Below the pieces are notes generated by a model. It was not told where the DNA came from. It made no database searches and saw nothing but the letters and a program-made list of their open reading frames with translations. From Nitzschia sp. pyKryTriq1 (taxonomy: Eukaryota; Bacillariophyta; Bacillariophyceae; Bacillariales; Bacillariaceae), in the NCBI GenBank assembly GCA_956465555.1, contig OY101117.1:2542001-2606000 (forward strand): a DNA stretch of 64,000 bases. Reading direction: 5' to 3'. Positions 1-9,387 of the stretch are shown here, piece after piece (the first letter of the stretch is position 1; each line of letters opens with the position of its first letter). The position numbers and the translations under genes were made by a program.

Positions 1-622
1 GAAGAGAAGTGAAACCGGGAAGGATCCATGGTGCAAGTAGAGGCACAGGGCAGGACGGAAGATCTTCCTGTCATCAAAGCAGCAGTGCGCCGTCTACCGG
101 TAGCAGACTGCGACGTGGACTGATGATAGAGCAGCCTCTGGGTGGTGGATTTTGTAGTGGATCGGAACATGGTGAGGAAAATGGAGTCAACTCAACCTGT
201 ACCAGTATATAACACTGATCAATCAAGGATATGATGTGTAAAAATACCGGTATCTTTGGTGCAGTCAGGATCGAGTAGATCCAATCGACCAAGAGAAATC
301 GATCGGGATCTCCACGACACTCACTCGAAGGACGAACGAAAGTGTGGGCGCTTACGAGATATATACTGTAGGAGACTCCTTCAGATACCGGTATGATAGA
401 TCCTACCTCTACTCTAGATCCGCCCTATCGCGTCATGGTGGGCCGACGTTTCGAAAAGCAAGAGCACAGACATCATACGGTACCGGTACGGTACCAGGTA
501 CCAGGTACCAGGTACCAGGTACCAACCTTAGGTAGCCTGGTACCTGTACGGCACGGCACGGCACGGCACGGCACTGTACAAGTAGATCATGCCGCTGTAT
601 GACCGGTACTGTACAAGTACCA
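1..622. repeat. Repeat-rich intergenic DNA with GGTACC and GGCAC tandem arrays
   Basis: No gene is recognisable here. About 480-530 holds four to five tandem copies of a 7-bp GGTACCA unit, followed at about 549-574 by five GGCAC units. Further GTAC-type words lie at 365-395 and 600-622. The short open frames are composed of these repeats and have no family features. Confidence 0.6.
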
Positions 623-1612
623 GGAGCATCCGGGGAATTTTCTGAAACAAAAAAAATCGCGCGTTTTACAGCGCTTTTCGTCGCTCTACTACTAGACTAC
701 AAGGTCGAAGATTATTTCTTCGTACGAAGAAATAACATTCAACCGGACAAGGGTTGTAGCCGTGGATCCGTCTCGTCTCCTAGCCTCTTGTGTGGCGCTA
801 GATAGACCACGTTGAATTAGATTTTGCTATTGCTATTTCATTCTTCGTACGAAGAATTTGTCGTACGAAGAATTTGTCGTACGAAGAATTTGTCGTAGAA
901 GAAATGGCGAACCCTTCTTCGTACGAAGAAATGGCGAACCCTCATCTCGGCGCTCCAAAACCCCGCATAAAGAGAGTAGAAAATAAAGCCGTTACCCGTT
1001 TCATTCTCTCTCGATCGTTGTCATTATTCTTGATCGCCTACACCAACTCGACCGGCTACTCGTCCTTCCAATGCCAATCGGCCAGCTCCTAGCGGGTCTG
1101 CAGCAGCTCTAGCACTACGACCTGCCATTTTCTATGTTGTGTGTTGAGTGTTGAGTGTGTAGGCGATCAAGAATAATGACAACGATCGAGAGAGAATGAA
1201 ACGGGTAACGGCTTTATTTTCTACTCTCTTTATGCGGGGTTTTGGAGCGCCGAGATGAGGGTTCGCCATTTCTTCGTACGAAGAAGGGTTCGCCATTTCT
1301 TCTACGACAAATTTGTCGTACGACAAATTCTTCGTACGACAAATTCTTCGTACGACAAATTCTTCGTACGACAAATTCTTCGTACGAAGAATGAAATAGC
1401 AATAGCAAAATCTAATTCAACGTGGTCTATCTAGCGCCACACAAGAGGCTAGGAGACGAGACGGATCCACGGCTACAACCCTTGTCCGGTTGAATGTTAT
1501 TTCTTCGTACGAAGAAATAATCTTCGACCTTGTAGTCTACTAGTAGTAGAGCGACGAAAAGCGCTGTAAAACGCGCGATTTTTTTTGTTTCAGAAAATTC
1601 CCCGGATGCTCC
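623..1612. mobile_element. Foldback (long inverted repeat) element
   Basis: Two long arms face each other: 623-1043 (421 bp) and 1157-1612 (456 bp), the second being the reverse complement of the first apart from copy number of an internal repeat. They are separated by a unique spacer at 1044-1156. Both arms contain the palindrome TTCTTCGTACGAAGAA and tandem units of about 15 bp built from TTCGTACGA and ATTTGTCG; the right arm has more units, which accounts for its length. The outer ends read GGAGCATCCGGGG on the left and its complement on the right. No transposase is encoded, so this resembles a non-autonomous foldback or large MITE-like element. I could not recognise a target-site duplication in the GTAC-rich flanks. 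Confidence 0.8.
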
Positions 1613-2002
1613 AGGTACGGTAGCCTACAGCGAAAAGAACTTCTCGTGTCCCCACCATCATCATCATGTGTATGTGAATCATCTGTTTGATGTGGCACGC
1701 GCGAACTCTTCGCACATTGGAGGTTTTGACTGGGGAAGGTCAGACATCCGCGCGCCTGTCGGCTCGTCTACAATTGAGACGTCCTCACGTTTTCCGTTCA
1801 GACCATTGGACTACTGCCACCAAATTTTGAGAGAAGTCGACAAACGACCCAAAAAACGACACAAGATACATAAGTAGCAGAAGATATGACTAGAGGGACT
1901 TCGCATTTCGCATTCATTGCGATAGGCACACGGGAGGCATCACGCATAATACTTCACTCCTCGCCTTCCTTTGATCATTGCTTCCAGAAGGTACGAGTAC
2001 AT

Positions 2003-4288
2003 ATGTCGTTTTATCGAATGAACTGTCTTCGATTACTGGCTGCGTTCATTCTTTGGACGGGGCTGGCACCGGTACAAGAAGTACGGGGCCTGCCCTCGGG
2101 CTTCCGCGAGGAAGGAGTGGCTCGGGTCCCTGTTCTTAGCACGATCACGTTCGCACCAAAGCGTGACGGGGGGTATTTTCTCTATGTTGCAGTCAAAGAT
2201 GGTCAAGTGCAAGTTGTTCCGGATCCTGATAACAATTCGGAACGAATTTGGACTGCCCTGGATATTGCCGATCGAGTCTGCTTCAATGGCGAGCGAGGAA
2301 TTCATCAAGTCCTCGTCCACCCCGATTTCCCAAACACTCCACGTGTCTACATCTCCTACACCTTCGACAAGAATGGAGATTGTGGAATGGACCCCGTGAC
2401 TGGTGCAGTCAATCGTCTATCGCGATTTGAAGTGAATGAGGACTACTCGATCGACGAAACGTCCGAGGAAGTCCTATTGGAGACGAGTCCTCTTTTTAAT
2501 AAGGTTCACAATGGAGGAGACATGTTCTTTGGAAACGATGGATATTTGTATCTCACGATTGGAGAAGGAGGGTATTCACCAAACTCGCAGGATCGCAGCA
2601 ACTTGCTGGGAACGATTGTCCGATTGACCGAAGATGGTGATATTCCACCGGACAATCCCTTTTTAGGTGCTGGGACAGCGAGGTGTAATCGATCCGCCCA
2701 GCCGGGATCAATCTGCCAAGAGATCTACCACTACGGATTCCGAAATCCTTATCGTTTCTCATTGGATCCGAATACTAATGATGGAAGTACTCAATTCTAT
2801 ATTGGTGATGTGGGTGGCACCAAGTGGGAAGAAATCAGTTTGGGTGGAACAAATTTTGCAGGTGGTAATTTCGGATGGAACACACGAGAAGGACCCTGCC
2901 TTAGTAATAGCTATACTTCTTGTCGCGATTCTGGGTCTGATGTGATTGATCCTATCTTTTGGTACGGGCACGACTGGGAAGGTGGAGGAGCGGCCGTCAC
3001 AGGGATTGAAGTCGTTCCGAATGGCTTGTGGCCCGGCAATTACGATGGAGCCATTCTATACCTGGAATTTGTCCAGAATCAGTTATATGTGCTCACAAAC
3101 GATGGTACTCCCTGTGATTCCTGTGATGATGGTAGACCACTTCCATCATGGAAGCAGACTCTTTTTCACAACCTTGAAGATTCCAACGTTGGCCGGGCAG
3201 CACAATTGATCTTTGGGCCCTATCGGGATACTCAAGCTCTCTACTACACAACCCGTTCCGGAAGTGTCAATATTCGTCGCATCATCTTTGAGGGAACAGC
3301 GAATCGAGCTCCTATTGCTCGAATTTCAGTCTCAGAAGCATCTGTTCAAGTCGGTATTCCAATTGAATTTGATGGAACAGGGAGTAGTGATCCCGATGGT
3401 GACGACTTGGAATACTTCTGGGACTTTAATGATGGGGAGACTTCTACACTCCCCTCCCCTTCCCATGCGTACGCAAGTTCAGGGGGCTTTGAAGTCACAC
3501 TTCGAATCACTGACAGTGGCGGTTTCACTGGTACGGCGGAGGTGATCGTGTCTGTTGGTACCCCGCCAACCCCAAAAATCCTAACTCCCTCAGAAGGAAC
3601 CAAATTCACCGTAGGAGAAATGTTTACATTGATTGGGTCCGCCATTGATAGCAACGGTGATACCTTGCCCGATTCGTCCTTGTCGTGGGAAGTTCGCCAG
3701 CACCACAACACGCATTTCCATCCTTTTCTGGACGATACAACTGGAAATGGTATTGAGCTGGACCCCGCTCCTTCCCCAGAAGATTTTCTGGCGGCGCTAG
3801 AAAGCCACCTTGAAGTCATACTGACAGCTACCGATTCTATTGGAGTTTCAGCTACAACTAGTATCATCCTCATGCCAGAGCTCACGGAACTATCTTTGGA
3901 AAGCGATCCTCCCGGGATGGAGCTCTATGTGGACAATTATTCTGTCGTGACTCCCGTTTCCGTTGCTTCATGGGTCAATCATCCCCTTTCCCTTCGCATC
4001 ATGGATCAAGACGACCTCTACTTCCAGAAATGGTCGGATGGCGGCAAGCTGGATCATGTTGTCGTTGTGCAACCCGGGGGGCAAAGCTACGTGGCCATGT
4101 TTGACAGCTGTAAACCCCTCTGGAGGATCGAATGCGACGATCACACGGAATGTTGTTCGGGTGTTTGCATCAACAACCAGTGCAGATTGATAGACAGGTC
4201 CAACAACGACGACAAGAAGAAAGCCCATCGACTGTCTCTTGGAGGTATTGGAGGATATCGACCTCATCACTTCCGCCGAGGGCTATGA
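2003..4288 (+). CDS. Secreted PQQ-type glucose/sorbosone dehydrogenase-like protein with PKD domain
   Basis: This single-exon protein of 761 aa has a hydrophobic signal peptide (about residues 1-29, ending near EVRG) when started at 2003; an in-frame ATG at 1886 would place 39 extra residues in front of that signal, so 2003 is preferred. Residues of about 30-440 form a six-bladed propeller of the soluble quinoprotein sugar dehydrogenase family, with VHNGGDMFFG, IGEGGYSPNSQD, YHYGFRNPYRFSLDP and GGNFGWNTREGPC. A PKD domain follows at about 430-520 (IEFDGTGSSDPDGDDLEYFWDF), then a second Ig-like stretch and a short Cys-rich tail (CDDHTECCSGVC). The family oxidises sugars with PQQ and Ca2+ outside the cytoplasm; the substrate here is unknown. 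This domain order is commoner in bacteria, so old transfer is possible but not shown. Confidence 0.85.
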   Translation: MSFYRMNCLRLLAAFILWTGLAPVQEVRGLPSGFREEGVARVPVLSTITFAPKRDGGYFLYVAVKDGQVQVVPDPDNNSERIWTALDIADRVCFNGERGIHQVLVHPDFPNTPRVYISYTFDKNGDCGMDPVTGAVNRLSRFEVNEDYSIDETSEEVLLETSPLFNKVHNGGDMFFGNDGYLYLTIGEGGYSPNSQDRSNLLGTIVRLTEDGDIPPDNPFLGAGTARCNRSAQPGSICQEIYHYGFRNPYRFSLDPNTNDGSTQFYIGDVGGTKWEEISLGGTNFAGGNFGWNTREGPCLSNSYTSCRDSGSDVIDPIFWYGHDWEGGGAAVTGIEVVPNGLWPGNYDGAILYLEFVQNQLYVLTNDGTPCDSCDDGRPLPSWKQTLFHNLEDSNVGRAAQLIFGPYRDTQALYYTTRSGSVNIRRIIFEGTANRAPIARISVSEASVQVGIPIEFDGTGSSDPDGDDLEYFWDFNDGETSTLPSPSHAYASSGGFEVTLRITDSGGFTGTAEVIVSVGTPPTPKILTPSEGTKFTVGEMFTLIGSAIDSNGDTLPDSSLSWEVRQHHNTHFHPFLDDTTGNGIELDPAPSPEDFLAALESHLEVILTATDSIGVSATTSIILMPELTELSLESDPPGMELYVDNYSVVTPVSVASWVNHPLSLRIMDQDDLYFQKWSDGGKLDHVVVVQPGGQSYVAMFDSCKPLWRIECDDHTECCSGVCINNQCRLIDRSNNDDKKKAHRLSLGGIGGYRPHHFRRGL

Positions 4289-4963
4289 AGCCAGCACGCG
4301 TTGTAGTTAGCCAGCAGAAGGCTGGTATGCTATGAGAGGATACGTCGTAAGGGACGGTCAGCCCTTTGTTGTCAGAGCTTCTTGATTTTTCGCTGGAGGA
4401 ATCGATCGATACTACAATCCAATAGAGAACCATATAATTCACACGTTTTCTTTCTCTGCTCTACTACTTGTTGTTCTAGTAGAGTCTACTAGTAGAGTAG
4501 AGAGGGTAGTGAGAGGGTAGTTTGACTGTTCTGCTACTACAATATGCACATGGTTGCTCTTGACTCTTGAGCGTCGTTACCAGTCAAGCATTCTGTCTGT
4601 CCGTCCAACAGTCAGATGATCAGATGAGTGAGTCGTCGAGTCTTGGTCTGCCCATGAAATACGACGAGGGCCCCTGTCGTGAATTGGATTCGCGATGTAC
4701 AGAAACAGTCCCAAATGGAGATCCAATCGGATGAGTCTGCGATTCAATCGGACGGTAGTCTTGGAAGCGACGTTCCAGCGGAAACTATTGTTTACTATAC
4801 ATGAAGAATGAACAATACAATTCAATGATTGTGATTCCCTAAACGGAGCGAAAGACTACCATAACAAGAAAGAATGTGGGATCAAGATAGACAGTTGGGA
4901 GCGAATATTATTATCTTCATCGCGGAAGATATGATTATAGTCGGTTACCAACTTTCCTTGCAG
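4289..4963. other. Intergenic region, no gene seen
   Basis: This stretch lies 3' of the sugar dehydrogenase and 3' of the minus-strand unknown gene. It contains a cluster of CTACTAGTAGAG-type words at about 4463-4520 and nothing that looks coding. It probably holds two converging 3' ends. Confidence 0.5.
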
Positions 4964-5669
4964 CTACTCCTTGGCTTCCAGCAGCCAAGCAAAATAGTTG
5001 TTCTTGAGCACAAGTATGGCAAACGCCTCTCCCAGTCTAGATCCCAGATGATCTGTCTCCGTCTGGGAATTAAGACACGTCGCCTTCCAGCGCGAGTCTC
5101 CCGCACTAGCTTTGAAGAAGAATTCATAAAAAACGCAGTATATGCCGGGAATCTCCAAGCCCATCTCGAACGCTTCCAGACAGGGTAGAATTGTTTTGTT
5201 ACCTGCGCAAAAATTACATAGATCTGCAGTGGCTGTGTAAGGAATTAGCATGGTCTCAAACCACCTGACTTCTGTTGTTTTACTTACCTATGAACTGGTT
5301 GTTCTGCATGGACGAGAACACCGTACTTCTTCTAGTCGTCAACCCCATTGCTATCATATTTTTCTTTTTACCATTTGCCGCCGTCCAAAGCAACTCCAAG
5401 TAGAACCTCTTTGACTTGTTGTCTGAATCCGAATTCCTCAATCCTACTAGCCTATCCTTGCAATCCCTAACAAACTTTTTGAACAGAATACCTCCAACCT
5501 TCAGCTCCTTGTTCTGGTTGTAAAGGAACTTTACCTTCTCAAACAGCTCATCTTTGACCCAGCTTTTCAATACCACAAAGTCATCCTGGCATACAGACTG
5601 TTTCCTGGCAGTACCTGCAACACCACCCGGAACCATATTCGATGCATTAACACCTTCGTTTTCTGACAT
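4964..5669 (-). CDS. Unknown two-exon protein of an apparent diatom multicopy family
   Basis: Exon 1 is 5669-5288 and exon 2 is 5232-4964, giving 216 aa. The donor is GTAAGT and the acceptor CACAG; the 55-nt intron restores a single frame (phase 1). Upstream acceptors in the same intron would give introns of 16 or 23 nt and were not chosen. The N-terminal half has a block with DDFVVLKSWVKDELFEKVKF and GGILFKKFVRDCKDRLVG, ending at TTRRSTVF. The C-terminal half is rich in aromatic residues and ends LKNNYFAWLLEAKE. It resembles anonymous expanded families I associate with diatom genomes, but I know no function and see no catalytic motif, signal peptide or membrane segment. Confidence 0.55.
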
Positions 5670-6577
5670 TGTCGCTCGGTTTTGTGTGCACTACCAACCC
5701 GCCGATTGATCGATCAACTTCCTCTTCCTTCAAATGACGAAATCGCGCCGGGCTAACCTTCCGTTTGAATTGAAATGGTTTAGATAACTGCGCTCGGGGT
5801 GGCTCCCGTACATACGCAGCGAACAAACGAGTGATATTGGAGAGGTTTGTCCCTCCCACTCCTGATGAGCCTCATACATTCTACCTCTCTTCAGAGACAG
5901 TTTGGCAGGCCCACGTTTCTTCCACGAGTCTCCCCGATTTAGTAGTTGATTTGCTCTTCTCGAGCTATGCAGAAATGCATAGTAAGCGCGAGGTCGGATC
6001 TTCGATCATTCCTAATTTTGGGGTTCGGGGTGGACCACCACCCCCCTACGGACAAGTGCACTCCTTTCGTGGGAGTAGCACACGCACTTACGGTGTTACA
6101 GTCGGTGAGGCTCTGGGTCACGAGACGAGCTCTTGCATGGTGTTTCTTCGTAATGTAACTAGTAGATGAATCCTCTTGACAACTGCACAAGTGAGATCCC
6201 ATTGACTTCTCTCTGTTCCGCCTCCCGCCGCCGATAGCAACAGACAGTCTCCCGCAGAAGAGCACACAGCGGTCTCTACAAATACCCGTTCGCGGTTGAC
6301 TACCAGGTACCGTACCTGGTACGGGTTCTGTACTCTACAGTGTACCGTATGGCACTCTCCAAATTCCGATCCCAATCACAACATCACATCACAACATCTC
6401 TAACGATATTGTACTGTATGTGAGCTCTCTGGGTTCCGATACCCGTAATACCCGCAGGTACTTGTACGATACCTGTACCGGTACGAAAGGCGTCATACAA
6501 CAAAATTGAACTCCAAGCAGGAGTCTTAATTTGAAGAACATACCACTACTGGTACTAGCTACCGGGTAGAAGGAACG
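5670..6577. other. Intergenic region between divergent genes
   Basis: About 900 bp separate the divergent starts at 5669 (minus) and 6578 (plus). GTACCGGTAC-type words cluster at 6301-6345 and 6460-6485, shortly upstream of the plus-strand gene. Several open frames of about 70-112 codons occur but none shows family-like composition. It probably contains both promoters. Confidence 0.5.
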
Positions 6578-7717
6578 ATGACCGAAGAAGCAAATAAAGC
6601 AGCGACCGACGTTGCTGGACTTGATGTTGAGACTGGGGCTGAACAACCATCAGTTATCACTGATGCTGGCGAGACGAAGAAGAACGACGACGAAGGCAGA
6701 GAGCAACCAGCAAACAGTGAGAACCAACAAGTTCCAGGTTCGGTTATCAATGGGCTGGACGCCATGAAGGATGCGGTATTCTTTCTTCACCCTAATAAAA
6801 AAGACCGGCTGTCGAGCTTCTGGCTGTTACTGATATTTGCGGCCATCATTGCCACTTCGGGTGTGCTTGGTGACAGCGCTGCCACCGTAATTGGAGCCAT
6901 GATCGTGGCACCGCTCATGATACCGATTCTCGGATTGATGCTTTCGACTGTACTTATCGATGGGCCAAACTTTCGCTTTTCACTCTTGTTGTTGGTCTCA
7001 GGCATCTCCTGCTGTGTTTTTATTGGTTTCATTTTGGGCTTTTTCGCGAATAACGAGATTTTTTCCAAGGAGAATAACTCTCAAGTTGCCGCCCGAGTAT
7101 CCCCGAAAATATCTGATCTCATGGGGGCGCTCGCAACAGGAGCCGTGGGCGCCATTTCACTGGTGCGAAAGGATATTGCAGGTGCTTTGCCAGGCGTGGC
7201 TATCAGCATCTCTTTAGTTCCCCCGCTTTGCGTTGTTGGATTGACATTAAGTTCAGGAGAGTTTCAGGACGCCTTTGGTGCAATGCTTCTCTTTCTTTGC
7301 AATTTTATGTCTATTCAGGTCACGGGCGTCATCATTATGTATATTTATGGAGTTCAAAAGATGGCGCGCCATCCAAGGGCTCGTTTGTACAAGACGGTAG
7401 TTTTGGTTCTTTTTTTGATGTTGTGCCTAATTGCGCTTCCATTGGGCGTTACATCCTACCGACTTGCGGAAGAAAAAAACACCGAGAAGTGTGTCCGAGA
7501 TGCTATCCAATCCTGGGCTGAGCCACAAGGCTGGCAAACACGAATTGTCGTCGCACGAACTCGTGGCAATCAAATCAATGTTTCTGTTGTAGTGGCAGGA
7601 GAGCCACCATTCCCCGATGAAACGGAATTGAACGGAGGAATGCCTTTGAAAGAAGCCTGTCCAACATTGAGTGGCGTGGACATTTCGTTCTTTCCAGTTT
7701 CGACATTTGTATTCTGA
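6578..7717 (+). CDS. DUF389 family multi-pass membrane protein
   Basis: This 379-aa single-exon protein has a hydrophilic acidic N-terminus (about residues 1-60) followed by at least six hydrophobic segments. The diagnostic DUF389 core is present: GDSAATVIGAMIVAPLMIPI near residues 100-120, then SDLMGALATGAVGAISL, and GVAISISLVPPLCVVGL near residues 205-225. A small soluble domain closes the C-terminus. The family is widespread in bacteria and archaea and occurs in some algae; no transport substrate is established. There is no plastid presequence. Confidence 0.88.
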   Translation: MTEEANKAATDVAGLDVETGAEQPSVITDAGETKKNDDEGREQPANSENQQVPGSVINGLDAMKDAVFFLHPNKKDRLSSFWLLLIFAAIIATSGVLGDSAATVIGAMIVAPLMIPILGLMLSTVLIDGPNFRFSLLLLVSGISCCVFIGFILGFFANNEIFSKENNSQVAARVSPKISDLMGALATGAVGAISLVRKDIAGALPGVAISISLVPPLCVVGLTLSSGEFQDAFGAMLLFLCNFMSIQVTGVIIMYIYGVQKMARHPRARLYKTVVLVLFLMLCLIALPLGVTSYRLAEEKNTEKCVRDAIQSWAEPQGWQTRIVVARTRGNQINVSVVVAGEPPFPDETELNGGMPLKEACPTLSGVDISFFPVSTFVF

Positions 7718-8124
7718 TCAAGGTCACTTTGATACTACGCTTACCTACTCCGCATGCACAGATTGATAAATCTAAACGTACAACTTTTCACCACTAATTC
7801 GAAATGGATGCCGACTGTTTTTCTCAGGCTAACTAGCTCAGTAATTCTCGGTCCAACGAAACGACGACCAAAGAGTCTGTCCGTCTATTAGAGGCGGTAT
7901 GTACTATGAAAGATGTGCTCTCTCCACCTGGAATCTTCTCGTATTTCACCCCGCCGGACGATTGAACGCCTCGCCTCCTTTGCATTGACGCCATCCACCA
8001 GAAAGCACGTATTCAGGCGATCTCCTGAAAGCGCCCGTTGGGAGACGTAGTTTTTTCATCTGGTCATTACGATACATACCTTTTTTAGCTGAATTACCGT
8101 GGTAGATCTTAGCCTCAAAAGCAA
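7718..8124. other. Intergenic region between converging genes
   Basis: About 400 bp separate the 3' ends of the DUF389 gene and the YecM-like gene. No coding signal or RNA gene was seen; the longest open frame (60 codons on the minus strand) is uncharacterised. Confidence 0.5.
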
Positions 8125-8829
8125 TCATTCTTCGCCAGCACCCGCCGCCGCCTTTTCTGCTGCGATAACGTCAGCCAATGGCAGTAGGTGAAATTTTGCC
8201 GAGCAGACTCCAAAATCTGAGAGTGTCAATTTGACAGAGATATCTGGATTGATCTTTTTGTTTATGGCTTTGGTATTCCAATTATTCTTCACATGACGGT
8301 GTTTCTTTTGAAAATCTTCCAAGACCGATTGGTGATGCTCATCGTTCCACGGACTGGTACAAGAGCGGCCGTCTCCAATTACGAATTCGACGTGTTCTAG
8401 GCCTCGGGAGTATGGACTTCCATCTTTGGGGGACGGAATCTCAATCACTTGCACCTGATGAAAATGATGCCGCGTCTCGGATAAAGATGGGATAATAATG
8501 GGCGTGGAAAGTTGAAAAGTCGCAATGGGACGCCCCCCTATTTCCGATTCAATCAAGAGCTGGAAATCATGATTCGAATCCGCCGCCAACAAGGAATCGA
8601 CGAGATCCTTATATTCCGATAAGCTCTCCGTCCTCCAACATACATGATCGGCCTGCAAAGTCGAAACATCGATTTGGTACTCGCTTTGTAGCGATTCGAC
8701 AATCTGGGTGAGAAAAGGAGGAACCTGTGCTTCCAACTGCGCCCGAAATTCCTCCGCCGCCAACCCACGATAATAATTATGATGATGGTTCTGCTGCTTC
8801 TCCGTTGTACTTGTACTTGGTGAAGTCAT
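8125..8829 (-). CDS. YecM-like protein of the VOC (glyoxalase/dioxygenase fold) superfamily
   Basis: This 234-aa single-exon protein matches the YecM family pattern. It has a helical N-terminal part, then ADHVCWRTES (about residues 60-70, His a candidate metal ligand), IESEIGGRPIATFQLSTPI, VIEIPSPKDG and GLEHVEFVIGD (about residues 140-155, with the second His/Glu pair). Bacterial YecM is a predicted metal-binding protein of uncertain function, so no reaction is assigned. The first 20 residues are Ser/Thr/His-rich and show no clear targeting signal. It is divergent from the exchanger gene at 9388 and shares a GTACC-rich spacer with it. Confidence 0.82.
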   Translation of the reverse strand: MTSPSTSTTEKQQNHHHNYYRGLAAEEFRAQLEAQVPPFLTQIVESLQSEYQIDVSTLQADHVCWRTESLSEYKDLVDSLLAADSNHDFQLLIESEIGGRPIATFQLSTPIIIPSLSETRHHFHQVQVIEIPSPKDGSPYSRGLEHVEFVIGDGRSCTSPWNDEHHQSVLEDFQKKHRHVKNNWNTKAINKKINPDISVKLTLSDFGVCSAKFHLLPLADVIAAEKAAAGAGEE

Positions 8830-8959
8830 AACCGTGCCTTTTGGTGGTTGTGGTTTGTGGTGTAAAATAATGCAGTATGTTGTTTCGAATTTGAATTTGA
8901 ACGAGTGGCGAGTGAAAGAGAAAAAAAATAAGATTCGGAGCGAGGCAGGCAGGGAACGC

Positions 8960-9140
8960 CGTACCGCAGTACGTTGGGTATGGTTCTCTGCATTACACTA
9001 CACGTACCGGTGGTACAGCACTGAGGTACAAGTACTGCTACAGTACAGGTACAAGGAAATACGGTGTACAGTGCCTGGTACGGTCATACTCGTACTACCA
9101 GCACAAGTACCAGTACCCTGTGTACGAGCACGGTAGTGTA
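8960..9140. repeat. GTACC-rich simple sequence in a divergent promoter region
   Basis: Many overlapping GGTAC, GTACAAGTAC and CCGGTGGTACA words fill this spacer between the starts at 8829 (minus) and 9388 (plus). The open frame crossing it is repeat-derived. It may be a promoter element or only slippage-prone sequence. Confidence 0.6.
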
Positions 9141-9387
9141 TCGGATATTGTTAACGATCGTATAACGGCAAACACCCGAACAGACATCAAAAAAGATCTT
9201 TCGAGAGATGCACGCAGGCTTCTCTTTCCGCGCAGTCAATTTTGAAAATGACTCAAAGATTCATCAATTTTTGTTCGTTGATGATCATTCTTCATTCTGA
9301 ATTCGTCGTCTCGTATTCCTCACCATCAAGTATCTTCATAGCCTAGCATATTGGAGAAGACAAGAGTATTCGGACAATAGCAACAAA

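Noticed and set aside
874-1374. Open frames 874-1092 (plus) and 1132-1374 (minus) encoding near-identical peptides
   Set aside because: They are the two arms of the foldback element read outward; the peptides consist of its short repeat units.
5232-5287. A 16-nt or 23-nt intron in the gene at 4964-5669
   Set aside because: Both keep plausible frames in part, but a 55-nt GT-AG intron ending CACAG also restores the frame and is of realistic length.
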